NCBI GenBank assembly: GCA_011390855.1
Contig: JAABRN010000074.1
Location: 1-5,432, forward strand
DNA length: 5,432 nucleotides
Source of the DNA: Hydrogenophaga sp.
GTDB lineage: Bacteria > Pseudomonadota > Gammaproteobacteria > Burkholderiales > Burkholderiaceae_C
Reading direction: 5' to 3'
Position numbers and translations under genes: made by a program. The stretch's first letter is position 1, and every line of letters begins with the position of its first letter. The notes under the pieces were generated by a model that had not been told where the DNA came from, made no database searches, and was given only the letters and a program-made list of their open reading frames with translations. This document shows positions 1-5,432 of the stretch, in pieces.

Positions 1-865
1 CCTCTCGGGCTGGGTTTTGTGGTCTGCGGGTGATTTCGTGGCCCGAAGAGGCCTGGACCATGTGCCACGCGCACTGGAATGCCTGCACGCGATCACGCAG
101 CGCTTCACAGCCGAATTCGCCATCCGCCCATTCATCCAGCACGCGCCACAGATCACGCTGGCCACCCTCGCTGGTTGGGTCAACGACCCCAGCGCGCATG
201 TGCGCCGGCTGGTGAGCGAAGGCAGCCGTCCGCGCCTGCCCTGGGGCCTGCGACTGCAGGCACTGGTGCTGGACCCATCCCCCACTCTGCCCCTGCTGCG
301 CGCACTGCAGGACGACGACAGCGCCTACGTGCGCCGCAGCGTGGCCAACCACCTCAACGACATCGCCAAGGACCATCCCGATCTGGTGGCTAATTGGGTG
401 GTCGATCATCTGCAAGGTGCAGGCGCAGATCGGACCGCACTGCTGCGCCATGCCAGCCGCAGCCTGATCAAACAAGGGCATGGTCCCACCCTGCATGCCT
501 GGGGACTGGGCCAGGGTTTGCAGGGCCGGGCCAGCCTGGCCCTGTCGCAAAGCCGCACGGCGGTGGGTGGAAGCATCGACCTTGCCGTCACGCTTGACGC
601 CAAAGCCACTGCCGCACAGACCCTGGTGATCGACTACGCCGTTCACCACGTGCGGGCGAACGGAACGCTTTCTCCCAAGGTGTTCAAAGGCTGGAAGCTC
701 ACACTCGGCAAAGGCGAAACGCGCACACTGCAGAAACGCCATTCGCTGCGCCCGGTGACCACCCGCCGCCTGTACCCGGGCCTGCACCAGATCGATCTCC
801 TGATCAACGGCCAGGTGTGCGCCAGCGCTGAATTTGACCTGTTGCCCGAAACGCCGGCCAGCTGA
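1..865 (+). CDS. DNA alkylation repair protein, AlkC-like (5' end missing)
   Basis: The reading frame is open from the left edge (first full codon at position 2) to TGA at 863-865, so the gene starts outside the window. The TTG at 17 only looks like a start: the codons before it (L-S-G-W-V) continue the protein. Counting from that TTG, residues 1-165 are helical HEAT-like repeats. Family-type segments are DFVARRGLDH, FTAEFAIRPF, WVNDPSAHVRRLVSEGSRPR and SVANHLNDIAKDHPDLV. Residues about 172-276 look like a beta-sandwich, matching the C-terminal Ig-like domain that separates AlkC-type proteins from the shorter AlkD type. The family are base-excision DNA glycosylases that remove positively charged methylated bases such as 3-methyladenine, 3-methylcytosine or 1-methyladenine. 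Full members are about 370 aa, so roughly 85 N-terminal residues are missing. Family assignment is firm; the AlkC subtype is likely, and exact lesion specificity is inferred from the family. Confidence 0.88.
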   Translation, partial: LSGWVLWSAGDFVARRGLDHVPRALECLHAITQRFTAEFAIRPFIQHAPQITLATLAGWVNDPSAHVRRLVSEGSRPRLPWGLRLQALVLDPSPTLPLLRALQDDDSAYVRRSVANHLNDIAKDHPDLVANWVVDHLQGAGADRTALLRHASRSLIKQGHGPTLHAWGLGQGLQGRASLALSQSRTAVGGSIDLAVTLDAKATAAQTLVIDYAVHHVRANGTLSPKVFKGWKLTLGKGETRTLQKRHSLRPVTTRRLYPGLHQIDLLINGQVCASAEFDLLPETPAS

Positions 866-876
866 TCGCCACTTTT

Positions 877-883
877 AAAAGGA
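877..883 (+). promoter_or_regulatory. Shine-Dalgarno site of the arginase gene
   Basis: AAAAGGA lies 7 nt before the ATG at 891 and supports that start. It sits in the 25-nt gap after the repair gene. There is no room for an ordinary promoter plus leader there, so the two genes are probably read from one transcript. Confidence 0.7.
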
Positions 884-890
884 CGCATCC

Positions 891-1820
891 ATGCCCCAAC
901 TCATCAGCCTGATTGGCGTGCCCACCGACATCGGCGCTGGCGCTCGCGGCGCCTCCATGGGGCCAGAGGCCCTGCGTGTGGCCGGCCTGGCCGAGGTGCT
1001 GGAGAGCCACGGTGTGGAGGTGGTGGACCGGGGCAACCTCGCAGGCCCCTCCAACCCGTGGCAGCAACCAGTAGACGGCTACCGCCACCTGCCCGAGGTG
1101 GTGGCATGGAACACCACGTTGCACGACGCGGTGCACGCCGAACTGGCGCTGGGCCGCCTGCCCATCGTGCTCGGCGGCGACCACTGCCTGGGCCTGGGCT
1201 CCATCAGCGCGGTGGCCCGCCACTGCCGCGATGTGGGTAAAAAGCTGCGCGTGCTCTGGCTCGATGCCCACGCCGACTACAACACCGCCACCCTCACGCC
1301 CAGCGGCAACATCCACGGCATGCCGGTGGCGCTGCTGTGCGGACACGGCCCCACAGAACTCACTGGCATTGGCGGCACCACACCGGCGATCACCGCCGAC
1401 GTGGTGCGCCAGATCGGCATCCGCAGTGTGGACGCCGGGGAAAAACGCCTGGTGCACGAGGCCGGACTGGAAGTGTTCGACATGCGCTACATCGACGAAA
1501 TGGGCATGCGCCACACCATGGAGCAGGCGCTGAAGGACATCGACGACAACACGCACCTGCACGTGAGCTTTGACGTGGATTTCCTCGATCCCGAGATCGC
1601 GCCCGGCGTGGGCACGACGGTGCCAGGCGGCCCCACCTACCGCGAAGCCCAGCTGTGCATGGAAATGATTGCCGACACCGGCCGGCTCGCGTCACTGGAC
1701 GTGATGGAGCTGAACCCCGCGCTGGATGTGAAAAATCGCACGGCTTTGCTCGCCGTGGATTTAATTGAAAGTCTTTTTGGAAAATCGACGCTCATGCGAA
1801 AGGCTTCGCCGCGTTCCTGA
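891..1820 (+). CDS. rocF: Arginase (arginine amidinohydrolase)
   Basis: This 309-aa enzyme hydrolyses L-arginine to L-ornithine and urea in the cytoplasm; the usual family length is about 300 aa. All signature motifs are present. GGDHC has His98. The segment LDAHADYN has Asp125, His127 and Asp129. SFDVDFLDP has Asp228 and Asp230. Together these are the six ligands of the binuclear manganese centre. GNIHGMPV holds His142, equivalent to the active-site histidine, and DVMELNP holds Glu273, which contacts the substrate guanidinium in known arginases. The N-terminal GVPTDIGAGARGASMGPEALR is the usual arginase opening. This pattern favours arginase over agmatinase or formiminoglutamase. The start ATG has a Shine-Dalgarno site 7 nt upstream, and the gene follows the repair gene by 25 bp, so co-transcription is likely. 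No urease or ornithine genes lie nearby in this window, so the pathway context is not visible. The last 80 bases are richer in A and T than the rest, but the encoded tail LAVDLIESLFGKSTLM is normal for the family. Confidence 0.96.
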   Translation: MPQLISLIGVPTDIGAGARGASMGPEALRVAGLAEVLESHGVEVVDRGNLAGPSNPWQQPVDGYRHLPEVVAWNTTLHDAVHAELALGRLPIVLGGDHCLGLGSISAVARHCRDVGKKLRVLWLDAHADYNTATLTPSGNIHGMPVALLCGHGPTELTGIGGTTPAITADVVRQIGIRSVDAGEKRLVHEAGLEVFDMRYIDEMGMRHTMEQALKDIDDNTHLHVSFDVDFLDPEIAPGVGTTVPGGPTYREAQLCMEMIADTGRLASLDVMELNPALDVKNRTALLAVDLIESLFGKSTLMRKASPRS

Positions 1821-1830
1821 TCGAGGGAAC

Positions 1831-1854
1831 AGCGCCTACAAAAGCGCTCCTTTT
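1831..1854 (+). terminator. Weak candidate terminator after the arginase gene
   Basis: AGCGC (1831-1835) and GCGCT (1844-1848) can pair around an 8-nt loop. CC and then four T follow. The position, 11 nt after the arginase stop, suits a terminator, but the 5-bp stem and short, displaced T tract are poor for intrinsic termination. A second small hairpin lies at 1880-1897: TGTAGGC and GCCTGTA pair around AAAC with two G-U wobbles, but no T tract follows. Confidence 0.3.
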
Positions 1855-1987
1855 CCAGGCTTTGCCGAATCAAAAAGCATGTAGGCAAACGCCTGTAGTA
1901 CCTAAGAGCAACATCAAGTTGCCCAGCATGCGACCGATACAGGACCCAGGACGTTGTCTGTGCACCCTTTGCAGACAGGCCGCCTCT

Positions 1988-1991
1988 GGAG
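1988..1991 (+). promoter_or_regulatory. Shine-Dalgarno site of the protease gene
   Basis: GGAG sits 6 nt before ATG 1998. It fixes this start together with the signal peptide that begins exactly there. Confidence 0.6.
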
Positions 1992-1997
1992 TCCTGC

Positions 1998-2066
1998 ATG
2001 CCGCCTCTTTTCTCTGCCCGCTGGCTTGCCTTATTGGGCCTGCTGTTGGCTGCTGGCGCCGCCGCC
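1998..2066 (+). other. Signal peptide of the protease
   Basis: Residues 1-23 have the sole early positive charge at Arg8, then a hydrophobic core WLALLGLLLAAG, then a small-residue end AAA before Gln24. An A-x-A signal peptidase I site fits cleavage between Ala23 and Gln24. No lipobox cysteine is present, so it is not a lipoprotein signal. Confidence 0.85.
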
Positions 2067-4844
2067 CAGCCCGTACCCACCGCCGAATTGGAGCGCCTTG
2101 CCGCCAAGGCAGGCTCGTCGCAAGGCGTGCGCCTCATCATCGGCTTAAATGAGGCAGTAGAACCCGAGGCCCGGCTATCCAAATCTGCTGCAGGCCTCCA
2201 GCGGGCCCGCGTACGCGCGGCGCAAAACAACGCCATTTCAACCCTTCTCAGCGGGACAGAATCCCGAGTGCGGACACAGTTCGAGAGGCAACCCCACTTC
2301 GTGGCCGACGTGGATGCCAACGCACTGGCGCGTCTGCGCAGTTCAAGGCTGGTGCGCAGCATCGAAGAAGATGTACCAGTGCCCAGCACATTGCTTGAGA
2401 GCACGCCTCTGATACAGGCTCCTGAGGCATGGGCGACAGGTCGCACGGGCACTGGCTGGACAGTCGCGGTGCTGGACACCGGCGTTGACAAGAGCCATCC
2501 CTTTTTGGCAGGCAAAGTCGTGTCGGAAGCCTGCTATTCCAGCAACACGTCGATAGCCCAGTCTGTGTGTCCAGGCGGCGCAACCGAAAGCACGGCGACA
2601 GGGTCGGGCATGCACTGCGGCTCTGCACCCGATGCATGCCGGCATGGCACCCATGTGGCGGGCATCGTGGCAGGCTCCGGAGGCCCCAATGGCACGCAGG
2701 GCGTGGCACCCGGGGCGAAACTGATTTCGGTCCAGGTGTTCAGTCACTTCCCATCCTATGGCACCGTGATGGCCTACACGAGCGACATCATCCGGGGACT
2801 GGAGCGCGTCTATGCCCTGCGAGAGACGCATCAAATTGCTGCTGTCAACATGAGCCTGGGCGGCGGTCAGTTCACCAGCAGTTGTGACTCTACCAATGGA
2901 GCCACCAAGTTTGCCATCGACAATCTGCGCGCTGCCGGCATTGCTACCGTGATTGCGAGCGGAAACGATGCGTACAAAAACGCGATTTCAGGCCCGGCAT
3001 GCATCTCCTCTGCTGTGAGCGTTGGCGCACTTTGCGATGTGGGTCCGGACGGAAGCGCCTGCGCACAAGGTGCGGGCGGCATTGCCTCCTATTCGAACAT
3101 TGCATCCTTTGTTTCACTGCTTGCTCCGGGCAGCTACATCCGATCTTCGGTTCCCGGAACGGGCTATGCCTCATTCAATGGCACATCCATGGCAGCACCG
3201 CATGTGGCTGGAGCATGGGCGGTGATGAAGCAGGCCCAGCCGGGCATCGGCGTCACCGAAGCACTGAACCTCTTCAAGAACCACGGCGTCAACGTGACCG
3301 ATACGCGACCAGGCGGTACCGTCACCGGCCTGAAGCGGGTACAAATGGGCTTCCTGGCGGGCCCCGCGCGGATCTTGACCGTTGCCCGCAATGGCACCGG
3401 ATCGGGGCTGGTGTCGTCATCACCGTCTGGTGTGAACTGCGGAGGGGACTGCACAGAGAGCTTTCCTGAGGGTGGCAGTGTCACGCTCAGCGCCATTGCA
3501 GCAACGGGATCAACCTTCAGCGGCTGGAGCGGCGCCTGCAGTGGCATGGGCAGTTGCACCGTATCCATGACCGCAGACCGGCACGTCATCGCCACATTCA
3601 CTGGCCAGCCCCAGACCTTGCAGGTGCTCCGCCAGGGCACTGGCATGGGCAGCGTCACCTCCAGTCCAGCGGGCATTCAATGCGGATCTACGTGCAGCGT
3701 ATCGTTGCCCTACAACACGCTTGTGACCCTCTCAGCCAATGCAGCTGCGGGCTCGCGTTTTACCGGCTGGGGCGGAGCATGCTTCGGAACAGGTTCTTGC
3801 ACTGTGACCCTGACCTCGGCACGGCAAGTGACCGCCACTTTCGCAACTCAGTCCCATGCCATCACTGTCACCAAGGCGGGCGCAGGCATGGTCACCTCCA
3901 GCACGTCGCCCTTGCAATGTGGCAAGAAATGCAACTCAACCCAGCCGCATGGCTCCCTTCTGGCTTTGGCGGCAACGCCCTCTGCGGGATCGGTCTTTAT
4001 CGGCTGGTCGGGCGCGTGCTCGGGTGCTGGTACGTGTATGGTGCCCGTGAACGAACCCACGGCGGTCCACGCCGAATTCCGCAAGAGCCACTTCAGATTG
4101 ACCTATCGTCACCTGGGCAAGGGCCTGGGCACTGTCACTGCAGAACAGGGCGTGCTTCAATGCAGCCGCAACTGCATATCGGCGATGCCGTCTACCAGTC
4201 CGCTGACGTTGGTGGCGCAGCCCTCTGACGGCTCGTACTTTGCTGGCTGGGGTGGCGTGTGCACCGGGATCACCACCAATCGCTGCACCGTATCGATGGA
4301 CGCCGCGCGCACGGTCACCGCGACCTACCACCGCATCACGCATGCGCTAGACACGGTAGTCCAAGGTGATGGCAAAGGGCGCATCACGTCGCGACCGAAA
4401 GGCGTGAACTGCGCAATCGAATGCAGCCGTTCGTTCAACAGTGGCACCCTTGTCACGCTGACGGCAAATCCAGCCAAAGGGTCACTGTTCGCGGGATGGG
4501 GAGGTGTGTGCAGCGGCACCAGCACCCGCGGTTGCGTGGTACCCATGACCGAGGCAAAGAGAGCGGTGGCACACTTCACGCCAAGTCATTACGTGTTGAA
4601 TGTGAGCAAAACGGGTACCGGACGCGGTGCCGTGGCGTCGGCCGAGTCCGGGCTGAACTGCGGCAAGACCTGCACACGGCGCCAGCCGATTGGCAGCAGC
4701 GTGACACTCACCGCCACACCGACCAGCGGGTCGGTGTTTTCAGGGTGGAGCGGTGCCTGCACAGGCAGTGCCAGCTGCACGGTGAACATGACCCAAGCCC
4801 GTCACGTGACCGCATTGTTTGAGCCCGCCGCTTCTTCGCTGTAG
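1998..4844 (+). CDS. Secreted subtilisin-like serine protease (S8 family) with six C-terminal cysteine-paired repeats
   Basis: This 948-aa preproprotein is predicted to be exported. Residues 1-23 are a Sec signal peptide. Residues about 42-129 resemble an inhibitor I9 propeptide, from GVRLIIGL to SIEEDVPV, which in the family folds the enzyme and is then cut off. The catalytic domain is about 140-452. The catalytic triad is Asp160 in VAVLDTGVD, His216 in CRHGTHVAGIVAG and Ser397 in FNGTSMAAPHVAGA. Asn323 in VIASGND is the oxyanion-hole residue. The domain has eight cysteines (179, 191, 207, 214, 296, 335, 346, 355), allowing up to four disulphides and suggesting an oxidising, extracytoplasmic site of action. 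Residues about 459-942 are six tandem ~80-aa repeats. There is no autotransporter barrel and no LPXTG-like anchor; release by type II secretion is plausible but not shown. The substrate is unknown. It lies alone between the arginase gene and a convergent gene. Hand counts of GC in 2881-2940 (57%) and 2941-3000 (53%) are below that of arginase 1261-1320 (67%), weakly hinting at a different history. The family call is very secure. Confidence 0.96.
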   Translation: MPPLFSARWLALLGLLLAAGAAAQPVPTAELERLAAKAGSSQGVRLIIGLNEAVEPEARLSKSAAGLQRARVRAAQNNAISTLLSGTESRVRTQFERQPHFVADVDANALARLRSSRLVRSIEEDVPVPSTLLESTPLIQAPEAWATGRTGTGWTVAVLDTGVDKSHPFLAGKVVSEACYSSNTSIAQSVCPGGATESTATGSGMHCGSAPDACRHGTHVAGIVAGSGGPNGTQGVAPGAKLISVQVFSHFPSYGTVMAYTSDIIRGLERVYALRETHQIAAVNMSLGGGQFTSSCDSTNGATKFAIDNLRAAGIATVIASGNDAYKNAISGPACISSAVSVGALCDVGPDGSACAQGAGGIASYSNIASFVSLLAPGSYIRSSVPGTGYASFNGTSMAAPHVAGAWAVMKQAQPGIGVTEALNLFKNHGVNVTDTRPGGTVTGLKRVQMGFLAGPARILTVARNGTGSGLVSSSPSGVNCGGDCTESFPEGGSVTLSAIAATGSTFSGWSGACSGMGSCTVSMTADRHVIATFTGQPQTLQVLRQGTGMGSVTSSPAGIQCGSTCSVSLPYNTLVTLSANAAAGSRFTGWGGACFGTGSCTVTLTSARQVTATFATQSHAITVTKAGAGMVTSSTSPLQCGKKCNSTQPHGSLLALAATPSAGSVFIGWSGACSGAGTCMVPVNEPTAVHAEFRKSHFRLTYRHLGKGLGTVTAEQGVLQCSRNCISAMPSTSPLTLVAQPSDGSYFAGWGGVCTGITTNRCTVSMDAARTVTATYHRITHALDTVVQGDGKGRITSRPKGVNCAIECSRSFNSGTLVTLTANPAKGSLFAGWGGVCSGTSTRGCVVPMTEAKRAVAHFTPSHYVLNVSKTGTGRGAVASAESGLNCGKTCTRRQPIGSSVTLTATPTSGSVFSGWSGACTGSASCTVNMTQARHVTALFEPAASSL
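3372..4823 (+). repeat. Six tandem InlB-B-like bacterial repeat domains inside the protease gene
   Basis: The units begin near residues 459, 540, 621, 699, 782 and 865, with nucleotide starts 3372, 3615, 3858, 4092, 4341 and 4590. Each has the plan: beta strand, T/S-rich strand, C-x3-C, TL-rich strand, then GS-x-F-x-GW(S/G)G(A/V)C, then C-x-V, then a strand ending near AxF. Cysteine positions are 481/485/514/520, 562/566/595/601, 641/645/674/680, 722/726/755/763, 805/809/838/846 and 888/892/921/927. The gap between the second and third cysteine is 28 residues in all six. The last gap is 5 residues in units 1, 2, 3 and 6, and 7 in units 4 and 5. This matches the known 'divergent InlB B-repeat' type of extracellular beta-rich domain, often found in tandem in secreted enzymes. 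A role in surface or substrate binding is inferred. The DNA of the units has diverged, so the array is old, not a recent expansion. Confidence 0.88.
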
Positions 4845-4867
4845 AACGGCCCACCGCAGAAGCCAAT

Positions 4868-5170
4868 TCAGGCCGACTTGCCGACCAGCTCCAGATGCTC
4901 CACCACCGGTGGTTGTGCGAAAAACGGACCCACAATGGCGCGCCAGTCGGCAAAGGCCGGTGACTGGCGAAAGCCCACGGTGTGGTCTTCCAGCGTGTCC
5001 CAGTAAATCATCAGGATGTAGCGACCCGGACTCTCGATGCTCCGGTTGACCTTGAAGCCCTGGAATCCCTGAGCGTGGGCGATCACGGTTGAAGCGCCGC
5101 GCTGAATGGCTTCTTCAAAAGCGGCAGCCTGGGCAGGGTCGATGCGGATATCTGCGTGTTCAAGAATCAT
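4868..5170 (-). CDS. Antibiotic biosynthesis monooxygenase (ABM) fold protein
   Basis: This complete 100-aa protein reads from ATG (5170-5168) to TGA (4870-4868). It has the ferredoxin-like alpha+beta pattern of the ABM/dimeric alpha-beta barrel family. There is a first strand MILEHADIRI, then a helix DPAQAAAFEEAIQRG. The turn HAQGFQGFKVNRSIE is followed by the strand RYILMIYWDTLEDH, the helix SPAFADWRAIVGPFF and a last strand VVEHLELVG. The segments GFQGF and YWDTLEDH are typical of the family. Members usually act as homodimers in the cytoplasm. Some are cofactor-free oxygenases or haem-degrading enzymes, many have no known substrate, and nothing here specifies one. No signal peptide or membrane segment is seen. 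The start has a strong Shine-Dalgarno site 6 nt upstream. The gene converges on the protease gene with a 23-bp gap and no clear terminator between them. Confidence 0.9.
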   Translation of the reverse strand: MILEHADIRIDPAQAAAFEEAIQRGASTVIAHAQGFQGFKVNRSIESPGRYILMIYWDTLEDHTVGFRQSPAFADWRAIVGPFFAQPPVVEHLELVGKSA

Positions 5171-5176
5171 ATTGAG

Positions 5177-5184
5177 CTCCCCCT
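5177..5184 (-). promoter_or_regulatory. Shine-Dalgarno site of the ABM gene, overlapping repeat copy A
   Basis: On the - strand AGGGGGAG precedes the ATG by 6 nt. Its first five bases (5184-5180) belong to the end of the inverted repeat copy A, so the repeat supplies most of the ribosome binding site. Confidence 0.7.
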
Positions 5185-5260
5185 GCGCCGCTTCGCCTCA
5201 CCCCCCGGAGGGGGGCGATGCCTGTGGCCCGGCTGAGCCGGTTCCACGGCATCCCTTGAT
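5180..5260 (+). repeat. GC-rich intergenic repeat, copy A
   Basis: This ~81-nt element has a partner (copy B) in opposite orientation at 5352-5432. Positions 5180-5227 match the reverse complement of 5385-5432 at all 48 bases. Positions 5228-5260 match 24 of 33 with no gaps. Inside it, CCCCCC (5201-5206) and GGGGGG (5210-5215) form one small hairpin. A longer interrupted stem follows: GATGCC (5217-5222) pairs with GGCATC (5248-5253), GTGG (5224-5227) with CCAC (5244-5247), and CCGGCT (5229-5234) with AGCCGG (5236-5241), leaving G5235 as the fold point. It lies directly upstream of the ABM gene and touches its ribosome binding site. It resembles REP/BIME-type dispersed elements in design; the family name is unknown to me. 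Confidence 0.85.
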
Positions 5261-5351
5261 TGGGAACAGCGCGCCGGGAATGTTTTTGTTGGAAGGAACC
5301 CGAGACTACAGCAGAACGGGGTGTACGCCTTTGTCGACCAGCAGTGCATTC

Positions 5352-5432
5352 ATCCAGAGATGCCGCGGATCTGGCTTTGCCAGTCCACAGGCATCGCCCC
5401 CCTCCGGGGGGTGAGGCGAAGCGGCGCAGGGG
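5352..5432 (-). repeat. GC-rich intergenic repeat, copy B (reaches the window edge)
   Basis: This is the inverted partner of copy A. Read on the - strand it has the same hairpin plan. GATGCC (5395-5390) pairs with GGCATC (5364-5359), and GTGG (5388-5385) pairs with CCGC (5368-5365) using one G-U wobble. CTGGC (5383-5379) pairs with GCCAG (5375-5371), with a 3-base loop. It may continue beyond the window. Confidence 0.83.

Larger units (their letters stand above)
1821..1997. other. Intergenic region before the protease gene
   Basis: This 177-nt gap holds the two small hairpins noted for the terminator candidate and must hold the protease promoter if that gene has its own. I found no convincing -35/-10 pair with 16-18 nt spacing, and no recognisable operator or riboswitch. 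Open frames across it are continuations of out-of-frame readings of the protease gene. Confidence 0.5.
5171..5432. other. Non-coding region upstream of the ABM gene
   Basis: These 262 nt hold repeat copies A and B in inverted orientation, separated by 91 nt (5261-5351) of lower-GC sequence. The promoter of the ABM gene should lie here but no good -35/-10 pair is visible on the - strand. A weak + strand candidate is TTGATT (5256-5261), 17 nt, then AATGTT (5279-5284), pointing out of the window. A 41-codon open frame on the - strand (edge to TAG at 5308-5306) crosses copy B and is discussed as a finding. Confidence 0.6.

Noticed and set aside
17..19. TTG at 17 as the start of the first gene
   Set aside because: The frame is open to the left edge, and the visible protein lacks the N-terminal part of its family, so the true start is upstream.
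804..1562. 252-codon open frame on the - strand opposite the arginase gene
   Set aside because: It is antisense to an unmistakable arginase, is rich in His, Val, Ala and Gly as mirror frames of GC-rich genes are, and shows no family motif.
1862..2152. 96-codon + frame starting at TTG 1862 before the protease
   Set aside because: It overlaps the signal peptide region in another frame, has no supporting ribosome site, and its second half is an out-of-frame reading of the protease.
1637..2515. 292-codon open frame on the - strand spanning the arginase end, the gap and the protease start
   Set aside because: It overlaps two secure + strand genes, has the Arg/Ser/Ala-rich make-up of a shadow frame, and has no recognisable domain.
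4845..4867. Shared terminator between the convergent protease and ABM genes
   Set aside because: No inverted repeat with a T tract on either strand is visible in these 23 bases.
1825..5272. The 11-mer GGGAACAGCGC occurs at 1825-1835 and 5262-5272
   Set aside because: An 11-base match between two places in 5.4 kb is expected by chance, and the flanks do not align.
5256..5284. Possible + strand promoter TTGATT, 17 nt, AATGTT
   Set aside because: The spacing is right but only 4 of 6 and 3 of 6 bases match consensus, and no + strand gene is visible in the window to use it.
5106..5414. 102-codon + frame across the ABM start and both repeats
   Set aside because: It begins antisense inside the ABM gene and runs through both repeat copies; its residues (Pro, Ser, Gly, Ala rich) follow from the repeat sequence.

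Overview
The window is GC-rich chromosomal DNA, typical in style of a betaproteobacterium. Comamonadaceae (the Acidovorax/Comamonas/Delftia group) is my best guess, from codon choice, the arginase type and the look of the GC-rich intergenic repeat; this is inference and was not searched. There are four protein genes: one cut by the left edge, two complete on the + strand, and one complete on the - strand. No rRNA, tRNA, CRISPR array or transposase gene was seen.

Layout. Positions 1-865 hold the 3' part of an AlkC-like DNA alkylation repair gene (HEAT-like helical repeats followed by an Ig-like domain). After 25 bp comes a complete arginase gene (891-1820, rocF type), probably co-transcribed with it. 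A 177-bp gap (1821-1997) holds two small hairpins, the first a weak terminator candidate. The largest gene (1998-4844) encodes a secreted subtilisin-like serine protease with a signal peptide, an I9-type propeptide, an S8 catalytic domain and six tandem cysteine-paired beta-rich repeats. Only 23 bp separate its stop from the stop of a convergent small gene (4868-5170, - strand) for an antibiotic-biosynthesis-monooxygenase (ABM) fold protein.

The most interesting part is the non-coding right end (5171-5432). It carries two copies of an ~81-nt GC-rich repeat in inverted orientation: A at 5180-5260 (+) and B at 5352-5432 (-). Their first 48 nt are identical and the last 33 match at 24 positions. 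In both copies the variable half folds into a long interrupted hairpin, and the differences include one compensatory base-pair change and one change to a G-U wobble. The proximal end of copy A also forms most of the Shine-Dalgarno sequence of the ABM gene. Copy B ends exactly at the window edge in the mirror position.

The four proteins do not form one pathway. The first two genes are housekeeping functions (DNA repair, arginine breakdown to ornithine and urea), the protease is an exported accessory enzyme, and the ABM protein is a small cytoplasmic protein of unknown substrate.
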